A DNA stretch of 64,000 nt from Steinernema hermaphroditum (taxonomy: Eukaryota; Nematoda; Chromadorea; Rhabditida; Steinernematidae): contig CM059621.1 in assembly GCA_030435675.1 (NCBI GenBank), positions 12,276,001 through 12,340,000 of the forward strand, given 5' to 3'. Positions 49,468 to 60,857 of the stretch are shown piece by piece. The translations under genes and the position numbers were made by a program. Position 1 is the first letter of the stretch. Every line of letters starts with the position of its first letter. The notes under the pieces are model-generated. The model did not search any database, was not told where the DNA came from, and was given only the letters and a program-made list of their open reading frames with translations.

Positions 49468-50458
49468 TCAAGACAAAGCTTCAGTGTTCGCACTTTGCAC
49501 TTTGACGTTCTTGACTGAAAATAGTCTTGCGACTCTTCTTTGGACAGACCTAAAACACACGACAGTAAGAGGAGGCCATTCAGTGAAAACTGACGAGTTG
49601 ACAAGGAATGTTGTGAATGAGAAGGCCCCACATTCTGCAATCCACACAATGTTCGTGATTGCCAGCCAGATCTCAGTATCGGGGAGGAGCTCAAAGCCCC
49701 AGAACCCCAAGACGACCGTGATACTCTCGTAGAGAAAGGAGGTGATGGCCACAATCAGAATCCTCTTTTGAACACGAATTGCCGAGCTCGATGATTGATT
49801 TCGGGTCTAAAACTCGCGATTATATCCGCTAGCCTACGTAAACATACCCTAATAAGAATAAAGACGATAAAAAGATAGATAAAAAAGCAGACGAAAATGA
49901 CTCCCAAGTCGAAGAACATCTCTGAATCCTCGAGATAAATGGTCTTCCCGTCTGCGTAGTACCACGTGAAGCGATTTTCGTAAGCGAAGCTGAACTGGGG
50001 GAGGTTCATAAGAATGAGATATGCAAGGAAGATTAGCCACGAACAGCAGAGAAAGGCAGTGCTGATGGAGGTGTATGCAGTCCCTTGAATTGGGGCTAAG
50101 AAGACGATTAAACGGTCCACAGCAAGTGTGACTGACAGACATTGGTAGAGCATCCAGGATGCCAAGAGAAGCGCACCGAAAGTCTGAAAGCCTTCACGAA
50201 CTTCACGAACGTTTTCGCTTCACGAACCTTTTCAAAACGATAACTTATGTTTGTGTCGAACATAGTCATGAACCCCCCAGCAAAGTAGGAAACCAACTGC
50301 ATCATGCTCGCAAGGGATATGTTCTTAATTATGCGGTGTGCTCCATTGGAGAACTCCTTGCATCCCATCAGAATCACAAACAACAAAGCATTGACTGCGA
50401 ATAGCACAAAACTAATGAACAGATAGAGAGATCCAGCCACTGTATGTATCGAAGACAT
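49468..50458 (-). CDS. 7TM chemoreceptor, exons 1 and 2 fused
   Basis: Predicted receptor of 286 aa; exons in transcript order 50458-50228, 50183-49848, 49806-49595 and 49549-49468. TM1 and TM2 share one 231-base exon, as in the 24.5 kb gene. Motifs: SLASMMQLVSYFAGGFMTM in TM2, SVTLAVDRLIVF after TM3, LPQFSFAYE and WYYADGK in the outer loop, VLGFWGFELLPD in TM6, VWIAECGAFSFTTFLVNS in TM7. The last intron (45 bases) is stop-free and a multiple of three. An upstream TTTCAG acceptor near 50486 supports the start region. No defect seen. Confidence 0.85.
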
Positions 50459-50907
50459 TGCTCTGTTCCCGACCAGAGTACGCAACCTGAAACACTTTAT
50501 TATTTTTTATTATTTTCACTGCATTACCTCAAAAACAGAATATTCACCACCGTCCAGTTTACTTCATATGCTTGTCGAAACTTGCCCGATGATTGAGAAC
50601 AACATCACCTAGTAGTTAACAGAGCAGCTGCTTGCAAAGTAATTGATAGAAGCCGACACCTACAGTACGCAGAAACAGAAGTACGTCCACCCCGCAATAG
50701 ACGGTTGTTCTAGGAAATGCGCATGGAAAAAACATGAGTTCCTTCCTATCTGTCAGATCATGATACCATATGTTCTTCAGTCTATATTCATGTTTTTAAT
50801 TATGTATTTAAGGAAAACAGCAACATACAACGTTCAATCAGAACATAACCGAACTTCTTCTTTGCGCATTGAGGACTCTAAATTAATATGTATAAGAGCG
50901 GCTCGAA

Positions 50908-51093
50908 TCAATTCCCACCATTTCGAACATTCCTTTCAGCGATTTCAACATCTCCGTTAAAGGCAGTGTCGTGTTCCTCTGCTTGTTTCATCGCCTTTTC
51001 CTCGAGGTAACTGGCGGCGAATTTCGTCGCTTCATAGGCCTCCGCGATTTGCTTCTTCAGCTGTTCCACTATGGAGAGAAGCGACGTTGACAT
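50908..51093 (-). CDS. Small helical protein, TATA promoter
   Basis: A 61-codon frame starting MSTSLLSIVEQLKKQIAEAY. It is charged and rich in Ala, Glu and Lys, and predicted mostly helical or coiled-coil; the C-terminus is polar (NVRNGGN). No signal peptide or membrane segment. A TATATAAA lies about 50 bases upstream of the ATG, a spacing that fits a short 5' leader. No family is recognised. A second small gene of the same length and strand lies 1.1 kb upstream. Single-exon and short, so a chance frame cannot be excluded; the promoter and composition favour a real gene. Confidence 0.5.
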   Translation of the reverse strand: MSTSLLSIVEQLKKQIAEAYEATKFAASYLEEKAMKQAEEHDTAFNGDVEIAERNVRNGGN

Positions 51094-51140
51094 CAAGTTA
51101 GGAGAGAATAGGGAACTTGACGCTTGACTTGTCGTGTTCC

Positions 51141-51148
51141 TTTATATA
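51141..51148 (-). promoter_or_regulatory. TATA box of the 51.0 kb small gene
   Basis: TATATAAA on the minus strand, about 50 bases upstream of the ATG at 51093. Position and exact match to the consensus are the only evidence. Confidence 0.45.
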
Positions 51149-51376
51149 GTGAAAGTTCGAGAGCTGGTTTTGCAGTGTGGAGCGACCCTGGCTGTTTATG
51201 TTATACGACCGACGGGGAACGTTCCCACAAAAACAATCGGTGACGTCGCGGCCGTAGTTGAAAGTGTCGTTGAATCCAGGATACGAGAGTTGAGATGTTT
51301 TGAGACATTGTCGATTGCTCTAACAATGAGAAATAGTCCGAATCGAGGTGGAGTCAGCTGATTTGAGAGATGCGGA

Positions 51377-51889
51377 CTAGCTTCGGTAGGCAAATAGAGA
51401 AGTCGAAGTGCAAGTAGAGCGTAGATCAAAGCACCGAATAACCACGTAAACACGCGGTTTAAAGTTTTGGAAAGATTCGATGTTTACAAGGTTTGCTGCA
51501 AAAAGTGACGAAACTGGACATCGAAGTGAAGTACACCGTACCACATGAATGACTAGGAATCCCTCGTAATACATGGTGACTTCAAAATGTTTAAAGATCG
51601 ACGAAAAAAGGGCTCTCAGAAGATTGTGAAACGGGAAAGAAGCTAAGGAATTTATGAAATGGTAGTGCATTGATTTGGGTTCGTGGCGAAAGTAGTCAAG
51701 GTCAACTCCTCTGTCCGTCAAAATCTGATTCTGAAGGATGCGTTTCTTTCCTATCTGCCAGAACACTTCGAAAACAGACGATGGACGTTGATGCAAGACT
51801 GAACGCCAAATCCCGGAGCCCGGAGTCAAATCAATAATGGACTCCTGTAAAGATTGGATCTCTCCGGATCGTCTGGCGGCCACAGTCAA
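51377..51889 (-). CDS. Unassigned frame, possible exon of an unknown gene
   Basis: A 170-codon minus-strand frame, MTVAARRSGEIQSLQESII onward, rich in aromatic residues. A GT donor-like site follows GFLVIHV, and downstream a second frame (51196-51453) holds a hydrophobic helix LFGALIYALLALRLLYL. The two may be exons of one membrane-anch­ored protein, but I could not find a splice that keeps both in frame. No family recognised. Could also be a pseudogene or a chance frame. Confidence 0.3.
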   Translation of the reverse strand: MTVAARRSGEIQSLQESIIDLTPGSGIWRSVLHQRPSSVFEVFWQIGKKRILQNQILTDRGVDLDYFRHEPKSMHYHFINSLASFPFHNLLRALFSSIFKHFEVTMYYEGFLVIHVVRCTSLRCPVSSLFAANLVNIESFQNFKPRVYVVIRCFDLRSTCTSTSLFAYRS

Positions 51890-52205
51890 AAATTTTGCGA
51901 AACGTTTGGATAATTAGTGAACATTGTGCGAAATTCATACAAGTTAAAGGGCTTCTTGAACGTCTAAACTTCCTTCAACTAGAGTGCGGGAATTACACAA
52001 TCAAGCAATCAATGTGAGTGGTCATTACCTGTCATACCCGTACCACTCTAATGGATTATAATTATATCATTATTACCAAGGATGGATAAAGTGATTTTAT
52101 TATAATTATATTATAAGTATTGTCCATTGAATTTATAACAATAAATGATGAGAGTATTATCAAAAAAGCGAATAAAGTGCTCCACACGTCTTCCTACCAA
52201 CATGC

Positions 52206-52438
52206 TCATTTGTTGCATGCACCAGGGTTTCCACCTAAACAACAAATACAGCACATCGAACTGGCTGCTTTCAACACTTACAGCACTTCCCCTTTTCTTC
52301 CTTTCCTTGGCACTTCACTTGGCTGCTCTCCTGTGCCTTCTTCTTCTCCTCCTCTTCGGCCGCAAGACGTGCCGAAGTGTGCTGAATATTAGCGAGTTTC
52401 TCCTCGTTCCACTGACGAATCGCGTTTGCCTTGTCCAT
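52206..52438 (-). CDS. Small Glu/Lys-rich protein with Cys tail
   Basis: Two exons in transcript order, 52438-52282 and 52234-52206, joined by a 47-base GT-AG intron, give 61 aa. Residues 1-45 are a charged helix (RQWNEEKLANIQHTSARLAA, then EEEEKKK). The C-terminus after splicing is KGKCCGNPGACNK, a compact cysteine cluster; without splicing it would end KCCKC. A TTTAG acceptor lies three bases before the ATG, and TATAAAA about 75 bases upstream, so an untranslated first exon or trans-splicing is likely. No known family recognised. Confidence 0.6.
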
Positions 52439-52512
52439 GGTCTAAATAAATATCGACATATAAATATCCATGGACAGCAAGAACTCTGTCGCATCAGCAC
52501 CTCACGACTCTC

Positions 52513-52519
52513 TTTTATA
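52513..52519 (-). promoter_or_regulatory. TATA box of the 52.2 kb small gene
   Basis: TATAAAA on the minus strand, about 75 bases upstream of the ATG at 52438. Between them are a GT/AG-like pair and a TTTAG acceptor directly before the ATG. Confidence 0.45.
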
Positions 52520-53476
52520 ACACCCAATTTCACAATCAATGCGTTATCGCCCGTCGGGGGGAATGCCGAGTTGTTTACTTATCGTCGAATGTTGACGCGA
52601 AAGACCCAGAGAGCAGAAAAATCGTTGGTCGCGCGTGATAATGATCGTCGATTACACAAAGAGGAGGGGAAACAGTAGCATTGAGTGTTCGTCATTAAAG
52701 GACCGGTCATTTTGAAAGGAAACAGTTTTTGGAACTATGACCGACCCTTAAAGTCACAGTTAGCGCCAACACAGTCCAGCAGGAGGCCCTGTGATTCACT
52801 GTATCAATATCATTTGTTGACACATTCTGTCGAAAATTGTTGTGTTAAAGAATTGGAGAGTCAAGGTCGTTGGTTCTTCGCAAAGAAGTAACAAGTACGA
52901 TGATATATAACTTACCGCCATTCAAATTCCGAGATCATTTTGGTAACTCTGAGAGGAAGGGTGTAGATTTAGCGTTTGAATCACATGTCGATTTCCCTTA
53001 TGATGTTTGGTTTATTTAACTGATTTCACTTCAAAATATCCGATTAAATGTAAACAGTCTGCCATAGTGCTCAAGCACTGGTCACCTCGTGCCATCCCTT
53101 TGCCACTAGAATCACGTGTGATCACTACGTTCTAAAAATAGGAGGGATGGGGATAGCAGACCAAGTGGATTGCATAATTGTAATTTAACGCGGAAGTGAC
53201 GTAATATGGCGACCCCGTTCCTTGCAGATATGACGATCATTCCCAGGAGTGTTTATATGGTGAGAAAATGTTCGTTCACTTCATGAATTTATTAAGAAAA
53301 TACAAAACTCAGTCTCGGCTGAACACTGTACCTTGTACACATACTAGGCGAGACCAGATGTAAATATCAATTACAGACGATTTTTAATGGTAGGTGGAAT
53401 ACTGACAATGAAAGAGATAACAAGAAAACACTGTGATCTGTCGTTATTTCAGGAACGTCTCTGCACAGAAAGAGAG
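52520..53476. other. Intergenic, nothing recognised
   Basis: No gene or repeat supported. Confidence 0.4.
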
Positions 53477-54538
53477 TTAATGAGATGTCCAGACGTTCAC
53501 CCTCGGCGCACCCTGTCTCGATGCCGTGACCTTGTTCTCACTACGGGTGATCGGCTGATATAGCTTTTTTCGGACAGACCTAAAAGTCAGGTTTACTCCC
53601 TCTTTGGCTATGGCATCTCACGAGTTGATCAAAAGCGTAGAAAAGGAAAATACTCCACAGTCGACGATCCAAAGCACCGTCACAATCACCGAGGACACAG
53701 TAGGATTCGAGATGAGTTTACTTCCCCAGAAGAACCAGAGCAAGTAGGTGCATTCGTACAAGAAGGAGAGCACTGCAATGAGGAGGATTCTGATTTCGAC
53801 GGTGAAGCCGGAAATGTCCGATCCCCCTGTTCGGCGCATCTAAATGACGAATGGAGAAGGTGAGCTCATTATTCATCCTACTCTGATCAAGCAGGCGAAG
53901 ACAACAAAATAAAGGAAAAGGTCTAGAGTCAGAAGGGAGAAATCGAGAACCTTCTCGATTGACAGCATCGTCATTGACCCACTGTCTCTGTTGTAGAACC
54001 AGTCAAAGTAGCTACTATAGTTGAAGCCAAACCCGGGAAGTAGAAAGATGACGAGATACACAAGACCGATCACCATGAAAGACACCATCAGACCCCAGCA
54101 GACTATCGAAGTGAGCTTAGTACTTGATTTAGTCACGAAGATGAGTGCTCTGTCGACGGCAAGGGCCAGAGACGCTCCTTGGTAGAGATACCACCCGCAC
54201 TGGACCCACGCACCAAAGATCTAAAACCATACGCAATTTAAATAAACGCTATAGTCGTGGTACCTTCTCAACGTGATAGGGTGTAGTTACAGTAATGGTC
54301 ATCACTCCCCCGACGAAATGAGAACAGAGTTGCATCAAACAACCAAGAACCATGATTTTTATGATGTGGTACGTGTTCGTTTTGAATTCTTTGTGTCGCA
54401 AAATGGCCTTCAAATGGAGAATTCTCAAAGTCGTTATCAACAAGACAATCTTACCAACAGAACAAGAGAATTTAATACAAAAAGAGACGCCGACAGAATG
54501 CAGTAGAATGATCCAATAATGATATTTAATACAGCCAT
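53477..54538 (-). pseudogene. 7TM chemoreceptor with one-base frameshift
   Basis: Family-typical exons in transcript order 54538-54455, 54407-54264, 54221-53882, 53839-53622 and 53579-53477. Exon 3 is 340 bases, one more than a multiple of three. The extra base falls in the CCAAAGG of the TM3 region: the frame reads CGWYLYQ before it and ASLALAVDRALIF one frame later. Everything else is sound: CLMQLCSHFVGGVMT in TM2, LPGFGFNY and WFYNR in the outer loop, YLLWFFWG in TM6, LWIVDCGVFSFSTLLINS in TM7, and canonical splice sites. It is closest to the 20.6 kb gene. Either a very young pseudogene, a polymorphic null, or an assembly error in a functional gene of about 295 aa. Confidence 0.75.
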
Positions 54539-56309
54539 TACCAGGTCAGACAGAACCTCGAGAGTCTCCTAATTACGTGAGACTGCAATTCCAGAATTTT
54601 GGAAATGTGGGGACTATTCCCACAAGTATAAAACCTAAATTCTGGGAATGGACGACGACTTTGAACTTCAGGCAAATAATAGCCAGAAAATACAAAATTC
54701 ACGTTCGATTAATACGAATTCTTTGGAGTTTAAGAAGAGGATTGAAGTTAAGGACTTTTATTCGTATCGTATATTCGTATTCATATATTAAAATCGGAAA
54801 ATATTTTTTGGCCACGTGTTTTCATGTCAATGAAAGGAGTGGCTTAAATAGAACTGCATAGAATATGCCAGAATTTTCTGAGTCTATGGATACTTGTTGA
54901 ATGAAACATACTGGCCGACAAGAAATTCAGTCTTCCTCGAGCACAAAAAGCAACTGCGGGCTTGCACTAAAACTGACTATCGGACTATTGACCATCAGTT
55001 TAACCTGTCAACAATGAGTCGCCAAGCAAAAAGTATAATCATTTCTGTTTCGGTTCTCCTGTGTTGATTACGAAAAATGCGAGCTTCCTGTGTCCGCTTT
55101 CACGGTAACGGAGCGCCCACTACTGTAACATAAACTTGATCTTGTCGTTCTAATCGTTCTAAATCAGCGGAACAATATATATATTTTCCATTGAGCTTCA
55201 GGTTCTGTGAACTGATTCATCTCCAACCCAAGACATAATACAGATTATGATGCCTGATGACTCATTTCAGAAGCTAAGCCCACACAGAGTAAGGCGGTAC
55301 TACTTCAGTCTTTACGTGTCCACAACAATCCATTAGCGTAAGTCGTTCTTCAACTAAAAATCTAAATTTGAGCGTACGGGAGTGTTTCTCTCGTTGTTGA
55401 GACATTTGAGTCCCAGAAGAAGCCGTGAACTCAAATGGCAACGACAATTTCCAACTAAACGTTTAACGTCATCTTGTTTCAAATACGTTTTTTGCGACTA
55501 AAACCAAGAAGTGGAGCAGATAAATCACTGATTAGATGCTTCATGACATGAGCTCTGTGTCCGAAGCTCAAACGTCTGGGACTCAATTGCCTGGGACTCA
55601 TGTGTCGGGACTAAAATGTCTCAATAACTTTCATGCAAAACGTAAAACAGTGTTAATGGTAGCTCCAGAGATCACGACACCCATGATGTCCTCTAGCGAT
55701 GAACATCCATTGTTCGTTGTTTGTGTACTCCTGTGCTCCACCACTACCGTAACCTCACAAACAACACCAACGCCCTCTTTTTTTCTCGCTACGTCCCATC
55801 TATTTAAATAGAACAGTCTCGCCGAGGACATCGTGGGTATCGTGATCTCTGGAACATCAAACCGCACACATAAAAGATATGTCCTTACCACAGATTCCAG
55901 ACTCTAGAAAAATACCCTTTTCTGAATCATTCCTTGATGTTGTTGTAAACAGCGTACCGGCGTACCATAGTACGTACACGTTGTGAATGCGCCTGACGCG
56001 ATCGCCGATGATTCCTGCACCTTCTGACATCAAATGCGCTCCCACCGTCTCGGCAAACAAACCATGTTTTCTCGTGATTTTTTCCCAGACGCCCTGAGAA
56101 GACAATAGAAAGAAATAATAATTCTCGGTTCCTATTGTTTTATCAAGCGGGCGTGCATGTTGATGTTCCCTAGGGGTGAGTCCCACCCAGCAGGACAACC
56201 GTATATAAACATTGGTGTGGACTTATCAATCACAAGCTAATGCGCTCCTTGTTCTTTCCGAGTCGAACACTTCTTACCAGTTCTAAGCCACTGACTTTCC
56301 AGATTAGCA
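54539..56309. other. Intergenic; one small hairpin
   Basis: No gene supported. A 29-base inverted repeat with three mismatches (55665-55693 against 55824-55852) forms a potential hairpin around 130 bases. Open frames near 55536-55891 overlap this hairpin on both strands. Confidence 0.4.
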
Positions 56310-57548
56310 ATGGATCTGCTTCTCTTTCATCGCGACCAGTACGAGAAACTGTACAATTGCTCCTACAAGACCGAAGCGGAGTGGGCCAAGGAGGGCTCCC
56401 CAAACGTCCCTCTTGGAATCTTGTACATCGTCATCGGAACCTCTTTTATTGTGAGTTTCCCATCATGGTCCATGGAGTCAACGCACATTTAGTCGCTCTA
56501 CATGCTCTGTCTTCGAGTTATGTTTACAAAGCAACTGCGCCAAAGTTCGTGCCTCAAGATCATGATCCAGATCGGTGTCATGGACATGGCCAACTTAGTA
56601 GCCAACTGCGTCTACACCGGATACCTCACCATGATTGGGGCCGTCTTCTGCACAGCTCCTCTGCAGCAGTACATCGCCGGCTCGTACATCATGTTCGCCT
56701 GGACCATCTGCAGTCTTACCTCTGTCCTTCTGTGCCTGAACAGAGCTCTGGAACTCATGTTCCCGCGCAGAATGGACGTGTTGTTCGGAGGCTATCGTAT
56801 CTTCTTTTGGCTCGCCCTCCCGTGGCTCTACGGAATCTACTTCGGCGGCTACACGCCGTCTCCTTCCTTCAGCACTAAAGTGTACGCCTGGTTCTTCGAC
56901 CCCTATCTGGGAATGGACGACCTTAAAGTGGACAGGTCTTATGTAAGTCCAAGAGTGAAGCCAACTGATCTCCATGATGGTCTTCAGTACAACAGTCCGC
57001 CCCACACATATCATAACATCGGCACTTCCATCATCTTTACTATTCTTTACGCAGTGCATTTCGCCACTCTTTGGTGGAAAACTCGATTCTCCACCAGCGA
57101 GGCCATGGGAAAGACGAAGCGGAAGGTAGGAAGAGCACCGTTCCATCCCCCGTCCTATCCCAAAATTCAGCTTTTCATCCAAGCGTTCCTCATCAGCACG
57201 ATCAACTTCTCGGCTTGCGTCTGCTACGTCATCATCGAACACATCATGCCGCCAACGTTTGTCATTCTGACGGCGCACTTCCTGTGGATCTGCTGCAACT
57301 GTACGCCAGATTCACTTCACCTTTCGAAGTTTATGATCATCATTTAGGTGGTCCTGTCGTTATCTACCTCACCGTGAATAAGACGATCCAGGCGGAATTC
57401 ATTCGAACGTTCATGCCGAGAAATATGCATTCGAGAAGTAAGTTGACGACCGAAAGGAACTCTTCCTATCTCTCCCTTTCTAGTGATTGCTCCTACCTCG
57501 GTCACCACCCCAGCTGGAAAATCTACCTCGAGAGCATCCGTAGCGTAA
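56310..57548 (+). CDS. Canonical Srt-class 7TM chemoreceptor
   Basis: Predicted Srt receptor of 337 aa; exons 56310-56450, 56493-56942, 56988-57125, 57171-57300, 57348-57437 and 57484-57548. It shows the class pattern in order: an N-terminal YNCS with EW.KEG, then GILYI in TM1, KIMIQIGVMDM in TM2, the TGYLTMIGAVFC block, LLCLNRALEL after TM3, YGIYF in TM4, YAWFFDPYLGM in the outer loop, LFIQAFLISTINF in TM6, and VVIYLTVNKTIQAEF in TM7. The usual HG before GP in TM7 is replaced by CNC. A TTCCAG acceptor lies just before the ATG. Its exon plan differs from the other receptors. AATAAA follows at 57622. Confidence 0.92.
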
Positions 57549-59149
57549 AGCCAATATCGTTCTGAAGCTTCCACGTCTTTCTGTTCCCCTTTATTTGGAT
57601 GGAAACCTTTTTCCATGTAACAATAAAGTGTTTTTACAAAACTGTTACGTCCTGTGTGTACATGAGCGAAGAGATGCAGTGGCGCAGCCTGATACAGTTA
57701 GTTCCTTGTATTCAGACCTCTCCTTCACTTCCTTTTTCTGTTCGCTCACACACACTTTTGATGAGAAACAAAATATTTATTTCTCATAACCACTCTCCAA
57801 AACATGGTCAGTAAGGCGACGATCCTTTTGTCTTTCGTCTCCGGGGACGGTTAGCCTGCAATACTGCGCATTTCACTCGCAGCTACCTCGTCACGATGTA
57901 CGTGAGGCGATGCTAACCGGCGGAGACCCTCCAAAAACGAGTTGATCAAAGTTAAATCGGTTAGATTTCGATCGGACAAGAACTTGAGAGTCCATTTGAG
58001 AGCCGACGATGCTGACTGGACGACGGAGAGAGTTTCTGATTGATGGAATCGGTGGTAAGCGATTACTTCGGCTTCTGTAGTAGGCGTCGCAGACGTTACC
58101 ATCCAGGAGTTGAATTTGGCCGAAGCATTGCGTTACTGACGGAGAGTCGACGGCTCTTTGGATGCCCGAACGGGTCTAAATACAAGACAATATTTTCATT
58201 CATAGTTTTTGTAAGATAACTATCCTGCTGGACTGAAGCCAAATCAGTGAACTTATTACAAACATCACGGGTTTCTTGTGATAACTGCCTTGAACTCATG
58301 GAGTCATCAGTAGCAGGAAACAAAACTGCAGGACAGGTCCCACCGCGAATCCAGATCTGTTTTCGGAAACAGAAAACTGTTCCTCGACACGTCCAGAGAC
58401 CGTTCCTCAACTATGACCAGGACCAGGTTATTCGGATTGCGCTGACAGTGGCTGCACACAAGTAACTCGTCTGTGTTTAAATTTGGTCTTTTCCATTCAG
58501 AATGGGCTTTCCCTTTCCCTGTTGGAAATGTGGAACGTCACCACCAAAGAACAAAGGACGGCAAAGATCACGCAAACCATTTTTCAGAGGCAGGTCATAA
58601 ACGGAACGAACTTGAATTCTGGTGACAAGTTACAACGCCCGGTAACGAGCCCGGAAAACAACTCCGCTGACGATAGTTTTATTTTTCGGCACGGAATTAA
58701 ACATCACTAAACGATATCATTGTCGGAGTCTTCTGAGAAGAAAAGGTAGCCCTAGCTGATATTGTTTTCATCGTTGTTCGTAGCGGTCTTTGTTATCTTC
58801 CTCTTGTACTTCGTCGTCAGTGCAGTGCTCGCCGGGTTCCACGTTTTCTTCGTCGAGAGATTCTGCGTACGTGGTAAGTCTCCAATCTGGACAGTTAGCA
58901 ACAAATCAGTGCATGGAATCTGGAAACATAAAGCAGAGATTAGACAAAGACGCACAGCAGTTCGATTGTTTGATCCCAGCATAGAAGTTGAAACTCGTCT
59001 CCGGAACGGAACTTAATTCGCGGAAATTCGTGGAATTTTCACAAAAACAAGATAACAAAAGAAGTAAGGCAAGTCCTCGTCCCATCCCCGTCCCTTATAG
59101 ATATTTACGGCGTGACCCGTTTTCACCTTAACAACCATATAGTTTCTAT
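57549..59149. other. Unassigned; possible exons on both strands
   Basis: Minus-strand frames at 57851-58102 and 58096-58410 overlap by a few bases in different frames and could be a broken two-part gene (SSRQLSQETRDV, then TLINSFLEGLRRL). A plus-strand frame at 58762-59016 begins with a strong hydrophobic helix (AVFVIFLLYFVVSAVLAGF). None has a recognised domain or a splice model that holds together. Confidence 0.3.
57622..57627 (+). terminator. Probable polyadenylation signal
   Basis: AATAAA 74 bases after the stop codon of the 56.3 kb Srt gene, followed by GT/T-rich sequence. Confidence 0.55.
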
Positions 59150-60110
59150 TTGTTCGAGTTGCTTGCTATAAACGTTGAAACTCACCTTTGCACCTGGAAA
59201 TTCGCGGAACTTGCAATTCGCGGAGTACGACAAGGTGATACCATAAGTCCGGAACTCTTCATGGCGACTCTGGAGCAAGTCTTCCGGAATCTGGGATGGG
59301 ACGACATCGACATTAAAACCAATCGGCTAGTAGAACGTTCGCGGGAATGCCGGTTACCACTGTCCGTCGTTTTCTTCGACTACGAGAAGACCTTCGGCAG
59401 CGCAGAGCTGAATGGTGTTTAGAGCGTAGTGTAGCAACAAGGAGTTCCGGGACAGATCATCAAACTCCTGCAAAAGACATATCAAGAAGCCTTGTCGTGA
59501 ACATCATCGACGAACCTGTTCCAATTGAAATCCGGCGCGGAGTACGACACGGCTGTACAATCAACCCCAAATTGTTTACTACAACACTGGAGTGGGAAGA
59601 TGTCAGTATAAACATCAACGGCAGCTGCCTAACAACAAACCTGCGGTTCACCGACGATATCGCTCTCATTGTGCTGAAGATCTCCGGAATATGCTAGATG
59701 ACTTGAATGAAGCATCGCGCCGGAACGGACTGAAAATCAACACAAGTAAAACCAAGATGATGTCAACGGAACCTACCAGTTGAGCGGAAGCGAAAAGAAT
59801 CCTTCATCTATCTTGGCCAAGAAGTCCGCCCGGCTCACGACCATGGACGAGAGATCAGCCGACGAATCTGCAGTGGATGGAATGCCTTCAAGCAGTACAA
59901 ACAATTCTTCACCATTCCGACCGTCGAGATACGATGGAAGCGGCGACTCTTCAACACGTGCGTCCTTCCAGTCGTGTTGTAAAGATCGGAGACGTGGGCA
60001 CTGACGAAAACCGCATGCAAGAGGCTTGCCACCGCACAAAGGAAGATGGAACGAAGAATGGCTGTATCCGATGATGGAAATCAACGATGCGGAATAATCT
60101 CTGTATCGAA
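59150..60110 (+). mobile_element. RTE-clade LINE debris, rearranged
   Basis: Plus-strand pieces of the same reverse transcriptase family. A GVRQGDTISPELF block near 59220 is followed, about 300 bases later, by a second related block (GVRHGCTINPKLF near 59540), then FTDDIALI and RNGLKINTSKTK. The order means two partial copies or an internal duplication. Several frameshifts and stops; inactive. Confidence 0.75.
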
Positions 60111-60351
60111 ATTGATATAACTTTGTGCCGTTGTTGAAATGATGGGTTTAGCTGGGCATTAAGGGTGCACCAGCGAGTTAGGGTGTCCGAATAACAGAAT
60201 TGACGCGAACTATTCCCGGAAGGATCCCGAAAGTGGAGCAGGCTTTGTCATTTGTCAATAAATTCATATACATCATCATGGGATTTTCAATCGACCCTTT
60301 GTAATGGAATAACATCATAATTGTTTACAAAATTTATTCTCTATGCACAAC

Positions 60352-60857
60352 TTAATAATTTACAACGGGATAGTACACATACTGCACATACTCAGGGGCT
60401 GCCTGGTGCTCATAACGTTCATGACTACGGAGGTCCCACAGCGTCTTGAAAATCTGCTGACAGGAACACTCAAAGACGTCATACGTTCCCTGCTTACATG
60501 CTTCGCTGAATGTGCCACCTGAATAGATCATTCATAGAATCGGGCCCACATTCGAAGGATACCTTTTCCGGTTTCTTGTTTGCTTGCACCATGAGCGGTC
60601 CGGAGGTGCCTCATCAGGTCACAGGAGTATGTATTGAAATGCCCGCATACGTGGCACCGCTTCTTCACGGGAATGTTCCTGTGCTTCGCATCGACATGCC
60701 TGTTGAGACCGGAACGCGATTTGTACGCTTTACCGCAATGCTCATATGTGCATTGGAAGTGCTAAAATGTTCGCTGGTAGGAACCCTTTAGCGAAAATCT
60801 TACCGCGTTCTTCTGAACCGGGAACTCAATCAAAATGTGACCTGCTTGCTCTTCCAT
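60352..60857 (-). CDS. Small C2H2 zinc-finger protein
   Basis: Three exons in transcript order, 60857-60804, 60761-60563 and 60518-60352, join in frame to about 139 aa. Finger 1 is CTYEHCGKAYKSRSGLNRH with a second His (C-x4-C-x12-H-x4-H), finger 2 CHVCGHFNTYSCDLMRHLRT and H, and a third, atypical CSCQQIFKTLWDLRSHERYE-H unit with only one residue between the cysteines. Probably a DNA- or RNA-binding nuclear protein. The start at 60857 is provisional: an open frame and further acceptor sites upstream (to about 60940) may add N-terminal exons. No transposase parts are visible. The ordered fingers with clean splices favour a real gene. Confidence 0.65.

Noticed and set aside
56595..57278. 227-codon minus-strand frame
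   Set aside because: Lies wholly antisense to exons and introns of the Srt gene, and composition follows the opposite strand's codon pattern.
58747..59016. Possible single-pass membrane protein
   Set aside because: Begins only at a non-ATG codon, the putative intron (21 bases) is too short, and no homologue is recognised; left as a note in the regional entry.
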